Program-made: the position numbers and the translations under genes | Assembly (NCBI GenBank): GCA_003161205.1 | Contig: PMOU01000446.1 | Location: 1 to 14,491, forward strand | DNA from: Actinomycetota bacterium | GTDB lineage: Bacteria; Actinomycetota; Actinomycetes; Streptosporangiales; Streptosporangiaceae | Reading direction: 5' to 3' | DNA length: 14,491 nt | Shown here: piece by piece, positions 1 through 6,541 of the stretch | How positions within the stretch are numbered: position 1 is the first letter of the stretch | How the letters are laid out: every line of letters begins with the position of its first letter | The notes under the pieces: model-generated | The model's input: the letters and a program-made list of their open reading frames with translations, nothing else | What the model was told of the DNA's origin: nothing | Database searches by the model: none

Positions 1-666
1 CTGTCCGGGCACGGCGACAGCGGCCGGCGGGATAGCTACAGCCTCGATGCGTGGGCCCGGGAGGTGCTCGCCGTCGTCATCGACGCCGGGATCACCGCCC
101 CGCCCGTCGTGATCGGGCACAGCATGGGCGGCTTCGTCACGCTGCGGCTGGCCAGCCTGGTCGGGCCCCGCATCGCCGGAGCAGTCGCCATCGACTCGCC
201 CGTGCGGGATCTAGCGCCAGAGGACTGGGCGGCGCGCCAGCGGCGGGCGTTCGGGCCGCTGCTGGTCTACCCGACCCGTGAGGAGGTCATGGCCCGCTTC
301 CACCCGGTCCCCGATCAGCCCATGCTGGCCTATGTCGCGGATCACGTGGCCGCCACCTCGATCCGCCGCGTCGAACGCGGCTGGACGTGGAAGTTCGACC
401 CAGGCGTCTTCGCCCGGGACCAGTTCACCCCCGCGCTGCTCACCCGGCTGGATTGCCGGGTGGCGCTCTTCCGGGCCGAGTATGGCATCCTGACGCCGCA
501 GCAGGGCGATCTCATGTACGACCGGCTCGGCCGCGTCGCCCCGGTCGTGGAGATCCCGGCCGCGGGTCATCACATCATGCTGGACCAGCCGATCGCCCTG
601 GTCGCGGCGCTCCGGACCCTGCTTTCGGACTGGGACCACTCGCTGCCCGCGCCGCCTGAGGGCTAA
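1..666 (+). CDS. alpha/beta hydrolase, 3' part (N-terminus outside the window)
   Basis: The frame is open from base 1 and ends at TAA 664-666, giving 221 visible residues. The visible part begins with LSGHGDS, which resembles the RGHG(R/D)S oxyanion-region motif of alpha/beta hydrolases, so only some 60-80 N-terminal residues are probably missing. The nucleophile elbow GHSMGG (visible residues 39-44, Ser41) and the histidine in AAGHHIMLDQP (His190) are clear. The acid is less certain; it probably lies around RAEYGILT (Glu160 is a candidate). These features support a soluble serine hydrolase acting on an ester, amide or lactone; the substrate cannot be read. It is convergent with the GntR gene, with stop codons overlapping. 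It may belong functionally to the neighbouring catabolic cluster, but it is on the other strand, so this is only inference. Confidence 0.9.
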   Translation: MSGHGDSGRRDSYSLDAWAREVLAVVIDAGITAPPVVIGHSMGGFVTLRLASLVGPRIAGAVAIDSPVRDLAPEDWAARQRRAFGPLLVYPTREEVMARFHPVPDQPMLAYVADHVAATSIRRVERGWTWKFDPGVFARDQFTPALLTRLDCRVALFRAEYGILTPQQGDLMYDRLGRVAPVVEIPAAGHHIMLDQPIALVAALRTLLSDWDHSLPAPPEG

Positions 667-1400
667 CCCGTCTCCACCGGGCATAACCGGTCCTCGCTGA
701 GGATCATGGCCTCGCTCCCGCCGAGGACGGGCTCGCTCCCGGTGATCTTCTCGATTGAGCGCAGCGCCTCCTCGACATGGTGGCGCATGAGGCCGGCCGC
801 GGCGGCGCCATCCCGGGCGCGGATCGCCTTCGCGATCTCCGAATGCTCGGCTCCCGTGCCATGGTCGAAGTACCGGTCATGCAGCACGATGATCCTGTAC
901 CGGTCCGTCCGGTCCCAGAGGTGTCCCAGGATCTCTGCCAGCACCTTGTTATGGGATGCGGCGTAAATCGCGAGATGGAAGTCGCGATGGGCGGCGAGGC
1001 GGCCGCGCTGGTCCAGGGGCCGTCGCTGGTTAGCCAGGGCCTCGATGGCGCCAGTCTCCCGGTCGGTAGCCTGGCCGGCCGCCAGCGTCGCGGCGAACGG
1101 ATCAAGTTGCTCGCGAGTCACACAGAGCTCGTGTAGCTCCTGCCAGGTCAGGGGCGCGACACTGACAATCTTGTGAGCGCTGAGCGCAACAAGCCCTTCG
1201 GCCTCGAGCCGGCGCAGGGCCTCGCGCAGCGGCGTGATGGACAACCCGAGATCGGCCGCGAGCCTTTCCTGGTTAATGGTTGAACCCGGCGGGAGCGATC
1301 CTTCGAGAATGCGTTCTCGCAGTGTCAGGTAAGCCGCTTCGGCCTTAGTCAATGCGCTGATACCGGGCCGTTGGCTGCCGGAGCGGGAAGACTCGCTCAA
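663..1400 (-). CDS. GntR-family transcriptional regulator, FCD (FadR-like) subfamily
   Basis: A 245-residue regulator. Residues about 18-82 form the GntR winged helix-turn-helix, with the typical ILEGSLPPGS, LAADLGLS and TPLREALRRLEAEGLV segments. Residues about 88-218 are an all-helical FCD effector domain. Candidate metal/ligand residues are His138, His142, His186 and His208; the first of these is usually Asp in FCD proteins, so it is a variant site. The start is TTG at 1400, chosen because AGGGGGA lies 6 nt upstream (1407-1413). It is the last gene of the - strand cluster and its start lies inside the 3' end of the amidase gene (56 nt), suggesting translational coupling. Regulators of this family usually repress adjacent catabolic genes and release DNA on binding an organic acid or pathway intermediate. 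Control of the permease-to-amidase operon and of itself is therefore likely. It is cytoplasmic and probably a dimer. Confidence 0.93.
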   Translation of the reverse strand: MSESSRSGSQRPGISALTKAEAAYLTLRERILEGSLPPGSTINQERLAADLGLSITPLREALRRLEAEGLVALSAHKIVSVAPLTWQELHELCVTREQLDPFAATLAAGQATDRETGAIEALANQRRPLDQRGRLAAHRDFHLAIYAASHNKVLAEILGHLWDRTDRYRIIVLHDRYFDHGTGAEHSEIAKAIRARDGAAAAGLMRHHVEEALRSIEKITGSEPVLGGSEAMILSEDRLCPVETG

Positions 1401-2895
1401 TAGGTTTCCCCCTACAGCCGGCCCGTCGTGGTGCTAGACATGATAAGCGCCTGTCTGGCCCGAAGTGACGCTCTAGCGCCATGGCCACGGCCACCGTCTC
1501 GGCATCGTGAAACGGCCGGCCTATCACCTGGATCCCGACGGGGAGCCCTTCACGGGAGTACCCGCACCGCACGACAGTGACCGGCACCTTGAGCAGGGTA
1601 ACCGCACGGCAGCAGCTTTCTATCTGCGGACCCGTGAGTTCCTCGCCATGCACCGTGAACCGGTCCGTACCGGGCGGGAAGGCCGGCACCGAAGCGACTG
1701 GCAGCAGCACGATGGGCCAGTCCCGCATGAACGTGTAGACCTCGGTCCGGATTTGGTCGGCGGCCGCGGTCAGCTCGCGGAGAGCCGCCGGTCCCGATGG
1801 CGGCGGCACCGCGGCCAGCATCGCGCGCACGTAGTCGGTCAGCTGCCCCTCGTGGCCGCCCGCGAGCGCGTGATGATCCGGCAGGCCCTCGAGGTCGCGC
1901 AGCGCCGCGTATACCTCTTCGGCCCGGTCAAGTCCGGGCGGGCGGCGGGCGGCGACCCGGGCCCCCGTGCGTGCCAGCGCCCGCGCGGCCGCCTCGACGA
2001 CAGCCACCAGGTCAGCTCGGACCGGATAGCTCCCGTCGCCATCGCACCAGGCGACCGCCAGAGCGCTGACCGCGATGGTCTCTGGCTGCCCGATCGGCAC
2101 CGGCACGGTGTTGCCGTCGATGTCGTCAGGGCCGGCCATCACCTGCAGGAGCGGCCACAGGTCCGCCACCGAGCGGGCCATGGGCCCGATGGTCTGCAAT
2201 CTGGCCTGCAGCGACACTGTGCTCGGCGGGACGGGCGCCGGGCCCGGCGCAAACGGGAGCTGACCTGTTCCCGGCACCAGGCCAGGCGTGGGCCGCAGCG
2301 ACGCCAGGCCCGTGCAGTGCGCGGGCAGCCGGATTGAGCCGCCGTAATCGGTGCCGATCCCGAATGCCGCCATGCCCGAGGCCACCGCAGCCGCGTCTCC
2401 TCCGCTCGATCCGCCGGGGGAAAGGCCTGGGCCGATCGGGTTGAGCGTCTCACCGAACAAGCGGTTCCGGGTATGCAGGGCCAGTCCGAACTCCGGGCAG
2501 TTGGACTTCCCGATGAGGACGGCAGCCGCCGCCACGAGCCGGTCAACGGCCGTGGCTCCCCAGGAAGGCCGATAGTCCCGCAGGAGCAGGCTTCCCGCCG
2601 TCGACCTGAGTCCCCGGGTGGCAATCAGGTCCTTGACGGTGAAGGGCACGCCGGCCAGCGGACCGGGATCGGCGCCTGACGCAACCGTTTTGTCGATTCC
2701 GGCGGCCTGCGCCCGCGCGCTGTCCTCGGCGACAGTGACGATCGCGTTCAGCTCGGTGTTCCTGGCCCGGATCTGTTCGAGATGAGCCTGGAGGACCTCG
2801 CTCGCCGTGATGCGGCCGTGCCTGACCTGTTCGGCAATCATCCAGGCCGGCCAGCCGGTCACCGGCTGGCCGAAGACGCTCGCGTCGACCGGCAT
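1345..2895 (-). CDS. amidase-signature family hydrolase
   Basis: A 516-residue enzyme of the amidase signature (AS) family. These enzymes hydrolyse carboxamide bonds to an acid plus ammonia or amine with a Ser-cisSer-Lys triad. The triad is intact: Lys88 in PFTVKDLI, cis-Ser163 in GGSSGG, and nucleophile Ser187 in DYGGSIRLPA. The spacings of 75 and 24 residues equal those of well-studied AS enzymes. There is no signal peptide, so it is cytoplasmic. The homologous region appears to end near ALERHFGPDRR (about residue 480); the remaining tail of about 36 residues, ending at TAA 1345-1347, overlaps the start of the GntR gene. ATG 2895 lies only 3 nt after the cyclase stop, and a GGAG lies 13 nt upstream, so translation may be coupled. 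It could be a general aliphatic or aryl amidase or act on an N-acyl amino acid. GatA is unlikely because no gatB or gatC is nearby. Confidence 0.93.
   Translation of the reverse strand: MPVDASVFGQPVTGWPAWMIAEQVRHGRITASEVLQAHLEQIRARNTELNAIVTVAEDSARAQAAGIDKTVASGADPGPLAGVPFTVKDLIATRGLRSTAGSLLLRDYRPSWGATAVDRLVAAAAVLIGKSNCPEFGLALHTRNRLFGETLNPIGPGLSPGGSSGGDAAAVASGMAAFGIGTDYGGSIRLPAHCTGLASLRPTPGLVPGTGQLPFAPGPAPVPPSTVSLQARLQTIGPMARSVADLWPLLQVMAGPDDIDGNTVPVPIGQPETIAVSALAVAWCDGDGSYPVRADLVAVVEAAARALARTGARVAARRPPGLDRAEEVYAALRDLEGLPDHHALAGGHEGQLTDYVRAMLAAVPPPSGPAALRELTAAADQIRTEVYTFMRDWPIVLLPVASVPAFPPGTDRFTVHGEELTGPQIESCCRAVTLLKVPVTVVRCGYSREGLPVGIQVIGRPFHDAETVAVAMALERHFGPDRRLSCLAPRRAGCRGKPIERVFPLRQPTARYQRID
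1407..1413 (-). promoter_or_regulatory. Shine-Dalgarno site of the GntR gene
   Basis: On the - strand this reads AGGGGGA, 6 nt before the TTG codon at 1400. It decides the non-ATG start of the regulator. It sits inside the amidase reading frame, so ribosomes finishing the amidase pass over it. Confidence 0.7.
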
Positions 2896-2898
2896 GGG

Positions 2899-3672
2899 CT
2901 ATTGCCCGCTCCGGGGCACCGTAGCACCCGGGTCATGCGGCTCCTGGTGGTGAGGACTGTCCTCCCAGGCGATGGCCCGGATCGGGGATCCGCTTGAATT
3001 CGGGACAGGCAGCGGAAGCCCGCAGAACCTCACCCGCCGTCCGGCCAGGCCAGCGAGGTTCGTCAGCCCCTCGATAATGTAGATCCCGGCCGCCAGGCAG
3101 ATGCGGTGCGCCGGCCAGGGATCGGTTACCCCGGGAAGGTAGCACTGGCGCACGCAGACGCCGTCGTACACGTGCTCGAAGCCGAACGGTTCGACGCCGA
3201 CGGCATGTACCCCCGCGTCGACCAGCCACTGGGCCCCGTCGGGGGTGACATAGGTCTGGTCCACCAGGAACTGCTCAGCGGTGCCCGGCTCCTCCCCCGA
3301 ATAGATCAGGACGATGTCACCCGCGCGGATGCCGGGGCGGGCGCGGGCGAAGTCGCTACCGGTCAGGCCGCGGCCGCGGGCGAAGGAGCAGTCGATGACG
3401 GCGGCTTCGCCGAAGAGCTTGCTGAGGTCAAGCTGGTCGACGCTCGGGGCGCCGCGGACGACGTGACTCGGTGCATCAAGGTGGGTCCCGAAATGGTCAT
3501 TCAGGGTCCACTGGCACTGCGCGCCGTTATCGCCCGCGTCCCAGCTCCGCAGCCAGGAAAACTCAAGGTCTTTGACGGGTGAATCTCCTACTGCGAGCTT
3601 TCCGGCCAGGGCAATCAACGTGTCGTGTGTCATCGGCCGGGTCAGATCATAGATTTTCGGTGACCATGCCAT
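2899..3672 (-). CDS. cyclase-family metal-dependent hydrolase (kynurenine formamidase/isatin hydrolase-like)
   Basis: A 257-residue protein of the cyclase family (the fold of bacterial kynurenine formamidase and isatin hydrolase). The signature HxGTHxDxPxH is complete at residues 60-70 (His60, His64, Asp66, His70); these residues bind zinc or manganese. The family opens lactam or formamide bonds in aryl-type substrates. Isatin hydrolase and KynB are the nearest characterised relatives, but the sequence does not decide between them. The C-terminal 20 residues or so (HHQEPHDPGATV and around) look like a poorly conserved tail. ATG 3672 is preceded by GAGGA at a spacing of 8 nt. That site overlaps the stop codon of the upstream aminotransferase, and the downstream amidase starts 3 nt after this gene. 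This tight packing argues that all three enzymes act on one compound. There is no signal peptide. Confidence 0.92.
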   Translation of the reverse strand: MAWSPKIYDLTRPMTHDTLIALAGKLAVGDSPVKDLEFSWLRSWDAGDNGAQCQWTLNDHFGTHLDAPSHVVRGAPSVDQLDLSKLFGEAAVIDCSFARGRGLTGSDFARARPGIRAGDIVLIYSGEEPGTAEQFLVDQTYVTPDGAQWLVDAGVHAVGVEPFGFEHVYDGVCVRQCYLPGVTDPWPAHRICLAAGIYIIEGLTNLAGLAGRRVRFCGLPLPVPNSSGSPIRAIAWEDSPHHQEPHDPGATVPRSGQ

Positions 3673-3683
3673 CGATCAGATCC

Positions 3684-4823
3684 TCACGTTTCCTCACCCG
3701 CAGCCGTGCTGGCGACGGCGTCCCTGATGTGTCGCACCGCACGGCGGAGATCGTGCTCGGCACCTCCGAACTGAAGCCGGAAATGCCCCGTACCGCCAAA
3801 GGCCGAGCCTGGGCACACGGGCACACCAAACTGTACGACCAGGTCGTGCGTCAACCGCTCAGCGTCTCCGGCGAATCCAGGAAAGAGGTTCAGGCCACCG
3901 CGGGGAGGCAGGCAGCTGAGCCCCGGGATAGCGGCGAGCTCGGCCGCCAGGGCCGGGCCCCGGGCCGCGGCGTCGGCGACCATCCGCTCGACCCATTCCC
4001 TCGGCCCGGTCAAAGCGGCGAGTGCCGCCGCCTGGGCCGGCCGGCTTACCGCCAGGACCGACCATTCCAGCAAGGCCGAAACTCGGCTGAGCAGATGTGC
4101 AGGCATTACCGCGTAGCCGATGCGCAGTCCCGGCATCGCATAATCCTTGGAAAAGGACCCCACCAAGACACTGCTGGGCCATCCGCTCGCCGCTCCCGCG
4201 GGGGAAAGGTGCGGGTGCCCGCCGTAGACGAAATGCGCCAGGGATTCGTCGCTGAGCAGTATCAAGCCGGCTCGATCCGCGAGCTCCACGGCGGCCGCGA
4301 TATCGGCTTCGTCGTAGACATAGCCAGTTGGGTTCACGGGCGTGTTGACATAAAGGATCTTGGTCCGCTTGGTCAGGAACGTCTGCGCAGCCTCCCAGGA
4401 CGGCCGGAACTGGTCGCCGGCCGGGCTGGGAAAACGCACCAGGCGGCCGCCAGCGCGCCGGACTAGTCCCTGGATGAAGAAACCCGGCGCGGGCATCAGC
4501 ACCTCATCGCCCGGCTCGAGAATCGAGCGGAATACCAGGTCCAGCGCGTGCATGGCGCCGTCGGTAACCAGCACCTGCTCCGGTGCGGCCCGGACGCCCC
4601 TGTCCGCCAGGCCGACAGCGATCGCCTCGCGCAGCCCCGGCTCGCCGCGGGACGGCGCATAACCCTGGCGGGAGACCGACGCGGCCACCGCCTCCCGGAC
4701 ATGGTCGGGCAACCGGACGTAGGGCGAGCCGCTCAGGTAAAGCCGCGCGTCCGGATGATATTTCTGCACCAGGATCTCCACCAGCCGTGTGATCGGCTGA
4801 TCCGGCTCGCCGGTATCCCACAT
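3684..4823 (-). CDS. class I/II pyridoxal-phosphate aminotransferase
   Basis: A 379-residue fold-type I PLP enzyme, likely an aminotransferase. Key residues are Asn164 in NTPVNPTG, Asp192 in SDES (contacts the PLP pyridine nitrogen), Lys226 in GSFSKDYAMPGLRIGY (Schiff-base lysine), Arg234 in the same motif (phosphate contact), and Arg349 in HFRLQFG (carboxylate-binding arginine). The usual aromatic residue three positions after the PLP aspartate, normally Tyr in DExY, is Leu195. That is odd for this family and could change cofactor geometry or specificity. ATG 4823 is poorly supported by a ribosome site. A GAGG/AGGTGA stretch about 20-30 nt upstream would better serve a rare CTG codon at 4844, so the N-terminus may be about 7 residues longer. 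It lies in the operon between the permease (69 nt upstream) and the cyclase (11 nt downstream). It probably transaminates the imported compound or its hydrolysis product. Confidence 0.92.
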   Translation of the reverse strand: MWDTGEPDQPITRLVEILVQKYHPDARLYLSGSPYVRLPDHVREAVAASVSRQGYAPSRGEPGLREAIAVGLADRGVRAAPEQVLVTDGAMHALDLVFRSILEPGDEVLMPAPGFFIQGLVRRAGGRLVRFPSPAGDQFRPSWEAAQTFLTKRTKILYVNTPVNPTGYVYDEADIAAAVELADRAGLILLSDESLAHFVYGGHPHLSPAGAASGWPSSVLVGSFSKDYAMPGLRIGYAVMPAHLLSRVSALLEWSVLAVSRPAQAAALAALTGPREWVERMVADAAARGPALAAELAAIPGLSCLPPRGGLNLFPGFAGDAERLTHDLVVQFGVPVCPGSAFGGTGHFRLQFGGAEHDLRRAVRHIRDAVASTAAGEET

Positions 4824-4892
4824 CGTCGTGTCGGCTCTTATCAGCGCGGTGTCACCTGCCTCTTTTACGGAGAATCACCAGATGCCCGGGTC

Positions 4893-6344
4893 TCAGGTGC
4901 GGGCGGTCGGCTGAGCCTCGGGCTCCCTCGCCTCCTCGAACGCCGCTCGCCCGATCACGGCCTCAGCCCTGGCAAAGCGGTGCCGCAGCACGAAGGTAAG
5001 CGCTATGCCCACGACGAGATAAATCAGCACCACCAGCGGCAGGTAATCGTAAGGAGGTGACTGCGGGCCGCCGAGCGGGCTCAGCGACCAGAGCGGGTAG
5101 ACCATGACGGCGATGCCGATGAGGGGCAGCACCACGTGCAGGAACGGGTTGAACAGCCGGCGCAGGCTAGTCCGGAAAACGACGAAGGTCGAGACAAAGA
5201 TAAGCACGTAGACCGGCACCATGGAAAAGGTCAGCACGGTGCCAAGGTAGGCGTACGTGTTCTCCGGACCGACCCACTCACCGAGGATGACGAACAGCAC
5301 GAGCGCGAGGGCGGTCTCGGCGACGACGGCGACGACCGGGGTCTTGTGCCGGGCGGAGACCCGGCCCAAAGCGGCCGGCAGCAGCTTGTCCCGGGCCATG
5401 GCGAAGTAAATGCGCGATACGGCCAGCGTGGTTAGCAGCAGCGATGCGGTAAAACTTGTCACCCCGGCAATGTCAATAGCCAGCCGGAACTCCGGATTCG
5501 CGAACCGTTCCGCCAGTGTGTCGAAAGGGGCGGCGTTGGCGGCCAGGTCGCTGACGTGATTGGTGCCGAAGCCGATGACGGCGGCGTACGAGCCGAACGT
5601 CAGGAAGACGCCGCCGATGATCACCGCCAGGAAGAGCGCGAGCGGGATGTGGCGGCGAGCTTTGGTGGCTTCCTCGCCCGTGGTGGCGACGGCCTCGAAT
5701 CCGACGAAAGACAAGACGCCGAACACCATTGCGCCGCCGAGCGAGCCGAACCCGGAAGGCGGTTTGAAGGGGGCTACCGTGTTACCTGCTGCCCCGCCTT
5801 TCGCGACGACGACGACACACAACGCGGTGACGATCAAGAGCTCCACGACCAGGATGACCAGGCCGGTGCGCACGGACGTCCGTACGCCGACGATATTGAA
5901 CGCTGTCACCAGGACGAGCAACACCAGCGCGATAATGATCCAGTTCAGCTTGACCCCGTAGCGCGCCAGGATGGTTGACACGTAGTCGCTCTCACCTGCG
6001 TAAACGCCGGGAACCACCAGGAAGGACCCGGCGAGGACCAGCCAGCCCACAATGAACCCGGACCGCTGGCCGAGCGCGCTGCGGATCCAGGAGTAGTAGC
6101 CGCCCGCACTCGCCTGGTGCTTAGCCAGCTGCGCCATGCACGCCGCCACGATGAGCATGGCGACAGTTGACAGCAAGAAGGCGAACGGGACGCTCGCGCC
6201 GGCGAAGGATGTCGCGATCGGGGTGTTGAAATAGAGCGCGGCGGTCGGTGCATAGGTAGCCGTCGCCATCGCGATCACATCGGTTGCCGTCAGGGCGTTA
6301 CGCCTGAGGCTGCCATCGGGCTGGGAGTGCAGGGCCAAGGTCAT
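4893..6344 (-). CDS. APC-superfamily amino acid/amine permease
   Basis: A polytopic membrane protein of up to 483 residues with about 12 hydrophobic segments, the size and layout of the APC (amino acid-polyamine-organocation) superfamily. Diagnostic stretches are the TM1 region with ATATYAPTAAL, the GGYYSWIRSALGQ loop (about 81-92), and FVGFEAVATTGEEATKARRHIP (about 213-233), a typical APC consensus in the TM6-loop region. The N-terminus (about 20 residues) and the charged C-terminus (from RHRFARAEA) are expected to be cytoplasmic. It is the first gene of the operon, so uptake of an amino acid or related amine is its likely role. GGAGG directly abuts ATG 6344 with no spacer. The TTG codon at 6338 has a proper 6-nt spacing and is the better start, giving 481 residues beginning MALHSQ. 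The exact substrate cannot be told from sequence. Confidence 0.94.
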   Translation of the reverse strand: MTLALHSQPDGSLRRNALTATDVIAMATATYAPTAALYFNTPIATSFAGASVPFAFLLSTVAMLIVAACMAQLAKHQASAGGYYSWIRSALGQRSGFIVGWLVLAGSFLVVPGVYAGESDYVSTILARYGVKLNWIIIALVLLVLVTAFNIVGVRTSVRTGLVILVVELLIVTALCVVVVAKGGAAGNTVAPFKPPSGFGSLGGAMVFGVLSFVGFEAVATTGEEATKARRHIPLALFLAVIIGGVFLTFGSYAAVIGFGTNHVSDLAANAAPFDTLAERFANPEFRLAIDIAGVTSFTASLLLTTLAVSRIYFAMARDKLLPAALGRVSARHKTPVVAVVAETALALVLFVILGEWVGPENTYAYLGTVLTFSMVPVYVLIFVSTFVVFRTSLRRLFNPFLHVVLPLIGIAVMVYPLWSLSPLGGPQSPPYDYLPLVVLIYLVVGIALTFVLRHRFARAEAVIGRAAFEEAREPEAQPTART

Positions 6345-6354
6345 CCTCCGATCG

Positions 6355-6366
6355 AGCCTATAGGCT
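6355..6366. promoter_or_regulatory. perfect 12-bp palindrome, candidate operator
   Basis: AGCCTATAGGCT is a perfect inverted repeat lying between the predicted -10 box and the ribosome site of the permease gene, at roughly +4 to +16 of the predicted transcript. A symmetric site there would let a dimeric repressor, plausibly the GntR/FCD protein of the same operon, block transcription. It does not match the classic FadR core TGGTNNNACCA, so assignment to that protein is inference. Confidence 0.45.
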
Positions 6367-6376
6367 ATGAGGAAGA

Positions 6377-6406
6377 AGGTTAAGGCTGTCTGGCTGGGAC
6401 GGTCAA
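6377..6406 (-). promoter_or_regulatory. sigma-70-type promoter of the permease operon
   Basis: On the - strand, TTGACC (6406-6401) and TAACCT (6382-6377) are separated by 18 bp. This is a good match to the actinobacterial housekeeping consensus TTGAC(N)-18-TANNNT. It would start transcription near 6368-6371, about 25-35 nt before the permease start. No comparably good promoter was found before the aminotransferase, cyclase, amidase or GntR genes, which fits a five-gene transcript. Confidence 0.6.
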
Positions 6407-6439
6407 GATGATCTTAAGCTCGTTATCAATTCTCGACTG

Positions 6440-6500
6440 ACCTGGCGTTTCCCCATGTGAACTGGCGGTTTCTCAGGTGAACTTGCGGTTTCGCCGCTGA
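6440..6500. repeat. three degenerate 20-21-bp direct repeats
   Basis: Three consecutive units follow each other: ACCTGGCGTTTCCCCATGTGA (6440-6460, 21 bp), ACTGGCGGTTTCTCAGGTGA (6461-6480) and ACTTGCGGTTTCGCCGCTGA (6481-6500). A weaker partial unit precedes them (TTCTCGACTGA, 6430-6440), and another lies at about 6531-6548 (GTGACGATTTTCAGGT). The block fills most of the gap between the permease operon and the VWA gene. Multiple short repeats of this kind occur at the ends of IS21-family elements, but no transposase gene or second end is visible, so a remnant element end is only a suggestion. Confidence 0.65.
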
Positions 6501-6541
6501 GCGCCAAGGAGTCCGTCTGGTCTCAGTTGATGTGACGATTT

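Noticed and set aside
1507..2337. Open frame of 276 codons on the + strand opposite the amidase
   Set aside because: Low-complexity Arg/Gly/Pro product without motifs; the amidase triad is complete on the other strand.
3579..4466. Open frame of 295 codons on the + strand opposite the aminotransferase and cyclase
   Set aside because: No recognisable domain, and it crosses the boundary between two clear - strand genes.
1450..6395. 9-mer CTGTCTGGC shared by 1451-1459 and 6386-6394, considered as a regulator site
   Set aside because: One copy is inside amidase coding sequence, and neither is part of a clear symmetric site. Two 9-mers in this GC-rich window can match by chance.
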